The notes beneath the pieces were generated by a model. It saw only the letters and a program-made list of their open reading frames with translations, was not told where the DNA came from and ran no database searches. DNA of 64,000 nt from Paragyromitra xinjiangensis (lineage: Eukaryota; Ascomycota; Pezizomycetes; Pezizales; Discinaceae), in assembly GCA_038503065.1 (NCBI GenBank), contig JBCAMK010000015.1, positions 372,001 through 436,000 on the forward strand, given 5' to 3'. Shown piece by piece: positions 21,452 to 34,893 of this stretch (its first letter is position 1; each line of letters begins with the position of its first letter). A program made the translations under genes and the position numbers.

Positions 21452-24400
21452 TGTGGTGGGCTTAATGTGGTTTTTGGGTGGGATTGGGATTGGGAGGCGG
21501 GTGTGTTCCGTTCATCTTTAGAACGGGAGCGGCTCTGCCTCGGTTATGACGTTTAGACTTGGTGGCGGGTTCGGCTTGGCGGAGCGGAAATAGTTTTTTC
21601 CGAATGGGCGAAGGTGTGGTTCAGAATGTTTTAGATCATGGTTTTACATTCGTTTGTTTACTAAACTAGTCGGAGCCAGGGCGTAATCATGGCTTAGGAT
21701 CCTAGCGCTATTTTCGTGATATTCTTGTTACGAGTGATACCAGATGACGGCAAAGCCCCACTGCAAAAACAGTTTATTTAGGGTATTTGAGATTATTTTC
21801 CTAGAGGGTACTTAAACCACTAAAGACTCCGATTCAATCTTCACTAATTTCAAAACCGTCGTTGCCTAATAGGCATTTGGGATATTCGGTTTTTTTCAAA
21901 CCCATCAGCATACTTTCATCAACATCCTCTATCATTACTTGTTGTGTATCTATCATCTTGAACCTACACGTATTCCTTCGCCCCATATGCGGATTAGAGT
22001 TCTTTAGACCACTCGATTCGCCTAGACAGTACCAAGGTGTTTCTGTCTACACGCCTTATAGACACAAGCCTTAGAGTGGACCTGGTAGCTATTTAATACG
22101 AAGTATACTTCTCGCTGCATCCACCACACATTATGCCCTCTTTTGTGCTTGCGTTTGTGGCTTCAAGCCCTCATAGTTACAAATACCACTTCCTCAAGGG
22201 GTTAGCCTGCTGTGAGGGATTTATCTACGGAAATTCTTTACTTCCGCTCCGTTTTTTCCGTTCAGCTTGCTAGATCAGCTGTATCTTCCTCCTTACAAAT
22301 TCAACAGTGTCAGACATAAGAAATTTTCTGCTGTCCTGTAACGCATGTATCACGAAACCCGAAAACAGAGAGTTCCGTTACTTATCTCCGAGCACTGGGA
22401 ATTGGTGACTAAGCAAGGAATGGATATTCATTGGCGAAGATCTTTTCGCACGTTTTCGGTGATAGGAAAATTATTTTAGAGTAGATACGCTCGTATTCCA
22501 AATCAAGTGTTGTCCTCTTTCTTTTGACGTGGCTGATACGTCAGTTTAAATTTGGTGACATTGGTGATTGGGTTTTTATTGATATCTACCTGCTTACATA
22601 TATAGGTTAGAAGTCTGCTATGGTGGTATATGTGGCAAGTTAACGTCAGATCAATCTATAGGGTATCATGGCTACTCTCAATCTAGGCCTTAGTTACTAC
22701 CTTCCTCAAATCAATACCATATGGAAGGAATTTTTTTCACCGTTAGGCCTGTGCATACCTCGTACATTCCGCTGCGCCGAAATAACTCATATCATAAGTC
22801 TTACGATGGCTTTTCTAAGCTTGAGGCGTAGCTGTATTTCAAATACCATTTGCCTATCTCTCAACAAAAGTTTTGTTGAGTATCGACGGGCATAATTCCA
22901 CCACTCGTACGAGAAAATTCCGTACTTCGGCCGATAATGGATCTAAGAGTAAGTCCACCGGTTTGGAAAACATAAGCTGGGTAATTCGGCATCATTAGTC
23001 AGTATCTAACTGGATTTAGCCCCGGATTTAGAGCTCGTGTTAGAAATCACTAGAGATACTGTATGTAATTGATTTGTATTTGTCATAATAGCTTCCCGGA
23101 TTTAAGTGAATTGGAAACGCGGGTTTTGTACGGACTAACATTCATGCTGTACTCTTTTGTATGGTCTTTCAGCAAAAAGTTATTCACTTTCTACCTCGGG
23201 GTTTAGGACGTCGAAGGATACTATTTCCTTAAATAGTGTACCTGGATTGCTTAGTGTCAAGAAAACTGGATGACAGTCTACGAGAATCCCTACATCAATC
23301 AACCTCGGAAAACAAGCCGTAAAGTCCGTCATTTGCATTACAAATCTCCAGTTCTCCTTCGATCTAGTTCTATCTTGTGGTGTTTTGGCGAGAGAACAAT
23401 TTTGCCAGCTCTCGATATACAGGTGAGAGAAGCACGGATCGATAGAATCCGCGACTTGGTAGAATCTATCTAAACCCACATTCACCAGTTTTGTTCTCTG
23501 AAATTCACAAGATCAACCTATCTCCACTCTCTCGCTTTCTTTCCTTCCTTCCCCTTACCCACCAGGTACAACAACCCCCCAAGGGTATATATACCCACCC
23601 CTCACCCAAATCATACCCCCCCTCCAGCTATACAGAAACCGCCCCGTAGGACCCCTTCTCCAGTCGGAACAATTCACCTCACTCAACACGACAAAAGTAG
23701 GGCATCCCAAAAGAACAAGTTATTTTTAGGTCCAAGCCTTCAGGTTATCAAGCCAGAAAAAGCCCATCCGAACGATGATACCAAACATGCTGAATGACTC
23801 GACAAACGGCTCGATCTATGGGGAGTAGCAGCGTGTCACACCCTGATCTTCAGATTCGGAGTCATAACATCTCACTCGACCAACGCCCCTCATTCAGTGA
23901 GAGAATAGAGTCCGAGTTATGGGCTTACCTACAGGTGACGGATGAGGTCCGAACTAGTCTCATTTCCCTGCAGTTTTCTCTAAACCTTGGTAAAAAAAAT
24001 ATCTCATTGTCTCATTGCCGAAAGCATGGCCGAACCATGGGCTGCCCGCGCTGCTTCCGGATAGAGGAATTGCTTGGCCATTACAAGAACCATCATATCC
24101 TAGAAGATTTACCGCTGGATCTTTGCATGTATGTATGCGATCTTAGATGGGATAGTATTTAACCGGTGACTGGTTCGATAACCAAACCCGGAAGACCGGA
24201 ATCAGCCCCTGTGTACCATCTTCTGTCCCGGGTTTCACGAGCTTTTAGGGCAGAGGCGACATAGCGGTAAGTGCCGCTTTAGATGTCAGCTGAAAAGCAA
24301 GCTACCAAACTAGAAGAGGGATAAGTGACCTGGGGGTGAGATCGTGACATGGGTTCACGGGAATCCGGAATCCGGGTTAGGGCTCAGTGATTGGAAAAGG

Positions 24401-24825
24401 GACAGTTAAAAAGTGATCTCTCTGAATTCCAGTGCCCTTGGAGCTTACCCCATTTCGCTCGTTATAGTTTGATGGAATCGTTTAAGGACCTGGATACAGG
24501 TGGAGGGACAGTGTGAGCATAGACTAAACCTACATGATAGTGAGTGTATGTCACAACTCAAACGAGCTCATTGATACAATTTTGATACTCGATACATTGC
24601 TTCATTATCTATTTGCCCTCTATTCTTTTACACTAGATGCGAAGTCGCAGAGATAGTAGACGATGGGAGCGAGAGATCGAGCGGGGAAAAAGTATTTTCA
24701 CCAGATCAGATCAAACTGGACGATATAGTAGAACGAAAGTATTCCATATGCAGTCCCAGTGATACAAATTACGCCTGCTACACGCTCCAATGGCTCAAGA
24801 CCAAGCTAAGGGGACATAGAATCAA
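21452..24825. other. Gene-poor region
   Basis: No supported gene over more than 3 kb. Minus-strand (23180-23485) and plus-strand (23794-24162) frames of 100-120 codons lack recognisable domains. At 23500-23650 the sequence becomes C/T-rich with a TATATATA, promoter-like, but no gene that I can defend follows it. Confidence 0.45.
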
Positions 24826-24925
24826 GGTCTTGTAGCCCAAGTGGAGTAGGGATGGTAATGCTGATCCGAAGTATTCGGTGAAATAACGAACTCAGCCAAC
24901 GCAGGTTCGAATCCTGCCTTGACCA
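24826..24925 (+). tRNA. tRNA-like Pol III unit, probably a tRNA pseudogene or tRNA-derived element
   Basis: Box A-like TAGCCCAAGTGG and a perfect T-arm GCAGG-TTCGAAT-CCTGC with box B are followed by the 3' strand CTTGACC, a discriminator A and a run of nine T. The 5' strand GGTCTTG pairs with CTTGACC except for two adjacent T-T mismatches. GCTGA and TCAGC could form an anticodon stem enclosing 27 nt, i.e. a 7-nt loop plus about 20 nt of intron. The segment between the D arm and this stem is too long and no normal anticodon loop emerges. I therefore do not assign an anticodon. Confidence 0.4.
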
Positions 24926-24984
24926 ATTTTTTTTTCTTACTACAGGGGCTGCTCACGCGTTACTACATAGGGTATTGTGGGAGA

Positions 24985-25461
24985 GAGTAGGAGGGTGAAT
25001 TTTATGGCAAAGGTATATTGGTTCATGATGACTCTCCCATCTATTCAACAAACCAAGCCAGTTAAGAGTCCACTCATTTGAGGAGCAAAATACTCCTCAC
25101 TTCTCGCTTCGCTCATTACGTTCAAAGCTTGTCGTGTTTTGGCTTCTCAACCTCGTCCTCATGATATATTACTTGGAATCAATTACATGTAGGCCACTAT
25201 CGGCACCTTGGGGTTCCCAGCTTAGCAAGGTAACGCCCGGATTCTACCCTTCCTTTATTTTATATATAGACTAGGGCGTTGGGAGGGGGAAGCAGTAGGA
25301 GGGTGGATCTGACAGCAGAGGTATAGTGACTCCTTCTCTCATCTATTCGGCACACCAAGCCAGTTATGACTCAACCTCGTCCTGTGATATACATGTATAT
25401 GTATAAGTGTAGTTCAGCAGGGTAACACCAAATTTCTGTCCTTTTCCTTATTTTATATTCT
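24985..25461. repeat. Local direct duplication (two diverged copies)
   Basis: Copy 1 (about 24985-25272) and copy 2 (about 25292-25461) share GTAGGAGGGTG, CATCTATTC, CACCAAGCCAGTTA or its near-match, CAACCTCGTCCT and CCTTATTTTATAT in the same order, roughly 310 bp apart at the left end. Copy 2 lacks about 110 bp present in copy 1. Noncoding. Confidence 0.6.
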
Positions 25462-25528
25462 TTTACATAGCAACGAATTGATCAACAATCCACCAGCCCA
25501 CTAAACCCTCTAATGTTGCACGTAATAT

Positions 25529-27259
<1,731 letters not shown>

Positions 27260-29479
27260 TGTGTCGGATCAGCTGGCGAGGTGGGAATGTGGTATCGATT
27301 GGTATGAGGTAGTTTAAGGCAGCGATGGCAGAACTGAACAAAACAGAGAAATATGGAGGGAAAAGACACGAAAATACAGATCTCAAAGGTGAGGGGACGA
27401 CGAATTTAAAGGCTGGAAAAATGGGAGACTATGAGGATGAACGTAAAGATGAGGGGCGGGACGGAGTGGAGAAATTATCTGAATTCCCCGAGTTTAGGAA
27501 GCTACTTGAAATCATATATACATGAATTGGATAAACGGCTTGAAGCCTAGCAAAACTGACTGAGCTAGATCGAGGGATCGTGAGTTCCGAGAGCTTGGGA
27601 GGAGGAGAAACCTATCGTCAAAACATTCGAGGTTTCGATGCGCATGTGCAGAAACTAAATGCGGTAATAGAGATGCTGATGGCCTCAATCCAGGGTTTCA
27701 CAGCTGTCTGGAAGAATTCTGTTGCGGGGATAGGCTCTGCACTTCAATTACCAGGCGAGCACATGCTTGTTGAACTTCGGTGTTCTCATCGCGAATGTGA
27801 AGTCTGGGCAGATGTCGGAACAACCCCACCGTGACCTAAAGTCGGGGAGATCGGGCGGTTAATGATCAATTTTATCCGACCCCTAAAGATGAGATAAAGC
27901 GGGGTAGCGTGCGCCATCCCTGGCACCTTGCCACGCGAGTTTAGGCACTTGCCGACGGTATGTTCCTTCTAGGCCCATGGGTACAGTCGCTCCTAGCTCT
28001 CGACGCAACTAGGCATTTGACGAAACTCGTTGCAAAAAAGCAAAAAACTACGAGCCCCGTCATGAAACAGCGGGACAACAAATTTCATTCGTACATTATT
28101 CCGGGCCATCATGTAGTCAGAATTTTTACAAAAATTCGAGAGAATTGTGAATGTCTCCTAAGCGACAACCTCTGTTCGTCAAATGCCCAGTTTCGTCGAG
28201 TGGCCAGGAGTGACTGCATAATTCTTTAAAGGGACAAGCAAAACCAACGTCCAGTTCCTGTCTCGGAAGCAAGCAGCGGGGCGCATATCAGACGCAAAGA
28301 AGACCGAGACATGAGTAAATCGAAGGAGAAAATTTCTTGGGCACTGACCTAGAAACTGATAGGTTCACCAAGCCATCCGGTAACCGGGTTGCCCTAACTA
28401 GTCCAATTGTCATGGATTAGCACTCGGTAGCAGACTTCGAGAAAAACAAACCATCAACAACGTCGTCAGCACCCCTCGGTTCACGAGAGTTTCTAAATTG
28501 CAACTCGGGCAAATACGTCTCAGGCTCTGCGTTTTTCCGTTTAGCCTGAACGTACTGGCGTCGTTGAACTCGCTTAGGTCTCCTATCGTCAGGACGTTGT
28601 TGTGGATTTATTGATCAGGTGAAAGAAGAACACCCTCGGAGGCGCCTGTGGCGATGGGTATTTGCAGTCGCGAGAAAATTTCAAAGTTGGTCCCGCAAAT
28701 CCCAGCAGCTCCCGTTCGCCGAATTTAGCCAAAATGGTAGTCTCGCTACCTTGAACACCGATTGCCCGAGGTCAAGTATTCCCTATAGTGAAAATCTTAT
28801 ACTTCAGCAGGTTTCTTTCTCACCCAATTTACGAGGCCACAAGTAATAAAAATTTATCAGCCAGGAGATAGCGATCTCATTCACGGAATATTCGTTACCT
28901 AGGATATTAAAAAGACAAAGACATTAGTAAGGAGAGAAGTGAGCATAGGAAGATGTATCGTGGTAAGTATGCCAATTAAATTTTTATGCCACCATCCTCG
29001 CCATTATCGCCCTTTGCCCGATGCTCCACGATCCAGCCCATACTGGGCATATGCGCAGCCACCTAGAAATCCCGATACCCCGTGCTTGTCTCTCGCGTAG
29101 AGCTTTTCCAATCAAATATAAATGAGCTCTGGCTTGATCCCCTGTACCAATCTACCATAGCCTTGCCGTTATCATGCCGTTTAATACTATCCCCGCATTG
29201 AAACTATGAAATCCTGGCCACTGAGCGACCTGGGTTCAGGTATGGGGTAGCAGGGATAGTAGCGTGCGCTGCACACTGCTCGCCTGCCCCATGGGCAGAA
29301 AATAATCCGGAGTATGCACGGGGAAGTGAGCAGCATCAGGACCCGAGGCAGCATATCTATATAAATGGCAGTTAGAGGCCCACATGCCCCGTATCGGGTC
29401 TTTTGCTTAAGATTTTCATCCAGAGTTCATCCTTCGTTGTGGTGAACTATTTCTTTGATCTGAAAGCTGATAATCCAAA
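27260..29479. other. Divergent intergenic region between the GH51 and sugar porter genes
   Basis: Contains both promoters and the MITE copy at 27984-28216. Short open frames at 27580-27834 and 28619-28846 have no recognisable domains. Confidence 0.45.
27984..28216. mobile_element. MITE-like element, copy 2
   Basis: Left end CAGTCGCTCCTAG follows a TA. The right end, read on the minus strand, is CAGTCACTCCTGG, so the terminal inverted repeat is intact here. Inside, GGCATTTGACGAA occurs in both arms in inverted orientation, with GACGAAACTGG in the right arm. The termini match the element at 6471. About 233 bp and no coding capacity. The right flank is CATA, so a TA target duplication is not exact. 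Confidence 0.7.
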
Positions 29480-31248
29480 ATGGCTATTCCACCGAAGTGG
29501 TATCAATTCCTTGTTGGCCTGTTTGCGTCAATTGGGTCTTTTAATTATGGTTATGATTTGGGTATTATTGCCCAGGTTGTAGCTTCGGATTCCTTTGTGG
29601 CGAAGTTCAACCCTTCAGATAATGAAAAGTATAGCTCTCTAGCTTTCTCTAATATGATAGGAATGCTTGCTAATATAGTGGTTCTTCTTTGATAGAGGTC
29701 TTGTTGTGTCACTGTTCACAGCTGGTGCTTTCTGTGGCGCTTTCTTCGCTGGTTATCTTGGTGATGCCATTGGCCGCCGTGGAACCATCTCAGTCGCTAC
29801 TGCGACTTTCATTCTCGGTGGTGGGCTGCAAGCGGGTGGTCAGACTCTTGGGTTTCTCCAGGGTGGGCGTTTCGTTGCCGGTGTTGGGTATATATTCCTT
29901 AGCTCCTGCTGTTATAACTTATAGCTAATATAGCTACTTAGTGTCGGTGTCCTCTGCATGATTATTCCCCTATACCAGGCCGAATTAGCGCATCCTACAA
30001 TCCGTGGCCGTGTTACTGCTCTCCAGCAGTTCATGCTAGGAATCGGTGCTCTCTGTGCTTCATGGATCGGATTCGGCGCATACAAAGGCTTTGCACCCAC
30101 CGACGATAGACAATGGCGTATCCCTCTCGCAATCCAATGTATCCCCGCGGCAATCCTCGGTCTTCTCATCTTTCTCTTCCCTGAATCTCCACGTTGGCTC
30201 ATCGACAAAAATCGCGGCAGCGAAGGCCTTGCTACTCTCGCAAAGCTCCACGCTCACGGTAACGAACAGGATCCATGGGTTCGAGCGGAGTTTGAGCAGA
30301 TCCAAGAACAGATTACCTTCGAGCATGAACACAGCGCGAAGTCGTGGGGGGAACTATTCAAGACTAAGAGTAACTTTAAGAGGGTGTTTTTGTGTGTTGC
30401 TCTGCAGGCGAGTATCCAGATGACGGGGGTTTCGGCGATTCAGTACTATAGTCCGACTATCTTTGCACAGATTGGTGTGAGCACGGAAAGGACGTTGTTG
30501 TATCAGGCTTGCAATTCGATTATTGCGTTGGTTGGCCAATTCTTGTGTATTCTGTTTATTGATCATTTTGGGCGTCGCTGGCCGCTGATCCTCGGGAACT
30601 TGGGTAATTGCATTACGGTAAGCTTTATATTGATATCAAGGCTTCACATAGAGCGTGCACTGACCTATATAATTAGTTCATTGTTGGAGCTGCACTCCTC
30701 GCGTCTTTCCCTCCTAGCAGGGACAACAACCCTATGAGCGCGCAAATCGGTTTCATCGCTACTACTTGGATTTATAATTTCTCCTTCAGTGCCACCTGCG
30801 GTCCTCTCTCATGGATTGTCCCTTCGGAGGTTTTCAACACGGCTACTAGGTCTCGTGGTGTTTCTTTGGCCACCATGACAAGTTTTGCTATAAACACTAT
30901 GATTGGACAGGTTACTCCTATTGCTATGACCAATGTTGGTTGGAGATACTATATTCTTTTCGTAAGCCACCCCCCTATAATCTTGATGAGTGATTAAGAG
31001 TAATGGTTGCTTACACTGATGATATCCAGATTGTGTGCAATTTCACCAACGCCATCTTCTTCTGGGCTCTTCTTCCCGAGACAGCAAAGGTTCCCCTCGA
31101 GGCTATGGACAGGCTATGGGAGAATGCGCCGTGGTTTGTACCGACTATGGAGAGTAAGAACTATCTTGCGGATCTTGAACAGAGGAAGGAGGAGATTGAT
31201 GAGAAGAATGCTGCATATACGGTTGATCATGTAGATGTAACGGCGTAG
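29480..31248 (+). CDS. MFS sugar porter (hexose/pentose transporter type)
   Basis: A 12-helix plasma-membrane sugar:H+ symporter of the sugar porter family. Five exons (29480-29628, 29696-29887, 29942-30617, 30677-30961, 31030-31248) join in frame to 506 residues. Introns are 67, 54, 59 and 68 nt. Family signatures are present: GYDLGIIAQV in helix 1, GDAIGRRGT after helix 2, IPLYQAELAHPTIRGR after helix 4, the PESPRWLIDKNRG loop, GVSAIQYYSPTIF in helix 7, DHFGRRWPL, and PETAKVPLEAMD after helix 12. Substrate cannot be decided from sequence. The neighbouring GH51 arabinofuranosidase makes arabinose or arabino-oligosaccharides a reasonable guess only. The start ATG gives a short cytosolic N-terminus before helix 1, as usual. 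Confidence 0.93.
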
Positions 31249-31738
31249 GGTAGTTGTATGATGGAGACTATTCTTCATGATGTGAATGTTTTGATTTTAC
31301 GTATATTGATGTATTTAGTCGATGAAATTTTTGTCTGTTGTAAGGCAAGAGGCACCTGGTTGGATATACTTAATGAATTAATCAAGCACCTGTACTATTG
31401 GACCGAGTGAGAAGCAGTGATGTGGTAACAGGGATGAGTGTAGCCAAGAGACTTGGCAGGGTTCACGAGGAGTCCGAAAGTGTTGTCAAAAGATCTGAAC
31501 CAAAAGGATCCAACAACGAACCACGCTGACATTCTCTGATATATAGCATTGGCTATCACCACCTCCGCTCTTTAATATAAGGAGCAGACTTATATCTCTT
31601 GCTATCGGATGTCATCCTGAAGACTCGGCGATCCCTTGCCAATTCATTCCTTCGAGTCCCTGTGGTGCACTTTCCTAGGAACCCCTGATCAAGTGACAGC
31701 TCACCGAGCCTCAACATCCCCCTCCAATCCACCTCACA
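31249..31738. other. Intergenic region
   Basis: 3' UTR of the sugar porter and promoter of the next gene. C/T-rich with a short A/C-rich leader immediately before the ATG at 31739. Nothing else seen. Confidence 0.5.
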
Positions 31739-33534
31739 ATGCCCCGAGGGCTCTATAGACGTCTAGTGGTCGGCAGTCAATCTATCTCCACCCGTCGACT
31801 CCTCATCTTCCTATTCGGAATCCTTCTACTCTCCTTATCAGCCCTCCTAATCATACCATCCTCCCTAGTCTCATCTACAGGCTCTCACTCAATAGTAAAA
31901 TTTGAAATCACAGAAACTGTCTCAGAAACACTCAGTGAACTGAACCCTTTCAAACCGACATCGCATAAACCTCCTGCGCCGCAGCGAAACTCAACCGCAA
32001 GCACCGATTCCTGGTTCTCGAGCTGGAAATGGCTGAACCCTTTTTCGAGTAATATTTCCGACGACGAGGGGCGCAGCGTGCTACCGCCGCTAGAGAAAAG
32101 ATGTCCAGTGTATACGTTCTATGACTCGACTGCGAAGGGCGAGGATGTAGAGGTGGAGGATAAACTGCTACTTGCGTGGAGGAGGGCATATTGGGCGCAG
32201 GGCTTCAGGCCTGTTATTCTGGGGATGGGAGAGGCGAAGGAACATGGCTTGTATAGGGTTGTTAGGGATGCTAACAATTTCCACCCGGATTTTGAGAGAG
32301 AGGTTATGAGGTGGCTTGCGTGGAGTCATATGGGCAGGGGATTACTTGTGGACTATCGAGTATGTGTTTCCAAACCTAGAGCTTTAGGCAAGATAAGGAA
32401 AATCGTGACTGAACAGCTACCCAGATTATCCCCATGGCTTCATGGCACGATCACACACTCTCCGCGTTCCGCCGTTGCGATTTCCGTGATGTTACCCGCT
32501 ACGAGAAATGGGGTCATCGCTTCTTTGCCGGCGACAAACCTTCGATCGACGCAGTGCTAAAACATATCACCTCCAGCAAGCTCGGAAACGACACCCTGAC
32601 TATCGAAGAAGCCACCAAAGGAGCAAAAGATGGGTTGTTTCACATCGATTCAATCCCAAATTCTTTCGCAGACTACACCCCCGAAGTGATCAAGTCAAAA
32701 TTCCCAGAGCTCAAATTCAGCGACCTACCAGCCCTTATCAACTCGCACCTGCACGAGAACTTCCTCACAATATATCCCGGTGGAATTTCACTCTTGGCTC
32801 CATTCCCGGAGAGTCTGGGCGCGATACACTATCCATCCTCCATCCTCTCCAACCGCATCGCATTCTGTCCGCCCGGGAACCCGGCGCTACTTAGCTGCCC
32901 GTCCAACAAGCCCAACTGCAGCCCCTGCAAGAAAACACTGAAGATACTCCCTACTCGAGAGCTCACCAACAAAACTGGCGTTTTCAACCTCGGCGTGATC
33001 CCCCATCCCTACACCTTCGCCGCCCTCCGCCACCCCGACATCAACCTCTCGACCGATCCCGAGGACAGATCCCTTCGCTTCATCCGCCGTAAAACTGATC
33101 GCGATGAATGGCTACGAGAAGTCACCCACGGTGTCACCCTTGGCCCTGCACCCCGCGTACTGGCCATTAAACGGGCCATCACTGAGCCTGGGACCTCAAC
33201 ACTTCTTGCCACCTCCGACGGGGGATTCACAGAACTTGACTGGATTTTCGGGTTCACTTTTCCAACAATGGATGAACTGAAGCGGGAACTGCCGAAGCCG
33301 GATGAGAATCAGAGGAAGCTGCTCGAGAAGACACATAAAGATGCATTTTCGCAGAAGGACGGCGGGAAAAAGAAGAAGCTGAGGAGTATTATTGAGAAGT
33401 GGAATTTAGGGAATACTGAGGCATGGAAGTTCGCAAATGCAGTAGCGGAGAGGAGATCGATGGAGAGGAAGAAATGGAGCGAGGAGGAGAAGGCGTTTGG
33501 GAAGGGATTGAGTACAGAGGAGAAGAAGAAATAG
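31739..33534 (+). CDS. Type II single-pass membrane protein, possible glycosyltransferase-like, function unknown
   Basis: Two exons (31739-32359 and 32425-33534) join in phase 0 across a 65-nt intron (GTATGT donor, CTACCCAG acceptor) to give 576 residues. A short basic cytosolic tail is followed by one hydrophobic helix at residues about 21-42 (LLIFLFGILLLSLSALLIIP). A Ser/Pro/Asn-rich stem comes next, then a lumenal domain of about 400 residues. The lumenal part has conserved-looking blocks such as RCPVYTFYD, AYWAQGFRPVILGMGEA and MASWHDHTL, and a Cys cluster CPSNKPNCSPCKK. The tail is Lys/Glu-rich. The topology is that of Golgi/ER glycosyltransferases, but I see no confirmed catalytic motif, so the role is unassigned. 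Confidence 0.75.
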
Positions 33535-34893
33535 CAGATAGTGTCAATATTGGCCGGAGGGCGAAGAGATGTTAATGTAATCGTTCCGAACGAAACGCGT
33601 GTGTGATGGACTAGGGTTGGGATGGGGATGGGATAGGATGGTGGGGCAGATGGGAGTTTGACTAGATACCTGTTTCTGTTCTTGGGGTTTTTTGCTCTTT
33701 TGAGTTCTTCAACTGTTCTCGTACTAGGGTTTTTCGTTATATATATTTTTTATTGTTTCAAGACTTTGGGGTGACGGAAGAAAACGCGACTGGGCGGGGA
33801 TATGGATGAGCTTGGACTGTACAGGACTGGGCTAGGTACTTCTGCTACGGTGTCGCATTTTCTTAGGGAATCCACACCTGGATTTTATGAAGAAGTTTCA
33901 TCTCTTTTAACTAGGGCGAGGATTCCATGTCGGGAAAGTAGGTGTTGGCATGCTCTAGTGAAAATGAGCAGGAATCTTATCCAAGCGATTGAATCGAATG
34001 AGTTCCGGGGATTTTATCCACGGCCGATTTATCTTGACGTGTATTTAAGTGCTAACAAAACCGTCGGGGTCTTTTTAGAGCTATGGCCGCATATGAACAT
34101 CTTTGGCGGCCTAAAGGGAGAGGCGGGTCCCTCTAGCATTCTTTCGGAAACATCTTGAGGACTCGCAGAGTTTGGTTAAAATCACAAAATATCACTCGGG
34201 AGCGATCCGCCAAGGGATGTTTTTAGGGCTCTACGCGTTTGGGGGTAAGTTGTTCCCGCATTGAAGTTCGTATATTTTCTAGGCTTGAAGAAACGTTCAA
34301 GTTTGAGGTATAGTTCCGGTAGTGAAGGGAATAGTTATCGCGAGACACGTTTCTATATCCCTCATTACTTGCGATAGCGCACCTGAGTCGGATATTACTA
34401 ACCCTTAAAATATTGTAGGTGAGGTGCTTTCTCTTTAGTAGAATAACTACTCTCTCATTAGTACCCCCAGGTAGATTATGTGCCCTACCGATTTGAGGTT
34501 TATCATCGGTCTAGATGCCTCTCCTAGGGCGTTTACTCTTTCTTATTTGAATTGGGATAATTCACTTTACAATCGCCCAACAGGTGAGTAACCTATATCT
34601 GCGATGCCACTTCTCAATAACGGATCAACTTTTTCATGTATGATATGATGATTATAGTCGCTAATATAGATTCCATACGCTTCTATGATTGTTCCCGGTC
34701 CGAGAGCCTCTTCTATCTTCCCATCCTACCCAGGTGCCATGATACAGTTGAACCCCCAGTTTTTAAAAATACAAAATGGAGAAGTAAAGAAAAACGCACA
34801 AGATGTACGGCCATATGTTACAAAAGCTACATATAAGACCATCCCATTTTAGAGTTTTTTGTCTACCAGCCCAATATTTCCAAAAGAATTCCA
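33535..34893. other. Intergenic region
   Basis: T/G-rich 3' UTR-like sequence up to about 33780. A 118-codon plus-strand frame at 33802-34158 lies here; its composition is protein-like but it has no recognisable domain and no clear leader. Nothing else supported. Confidence 0.4.

Noticed and set aside
23794..24162. 122-codon ORF
   Set aside because: No recognisable family or leader; composition not convincing.
33802..34158. 118-codon ORF after the type II membrane protein
   Set aside because: Protein-like composition but no domain or neighbouring exon that I can justify.
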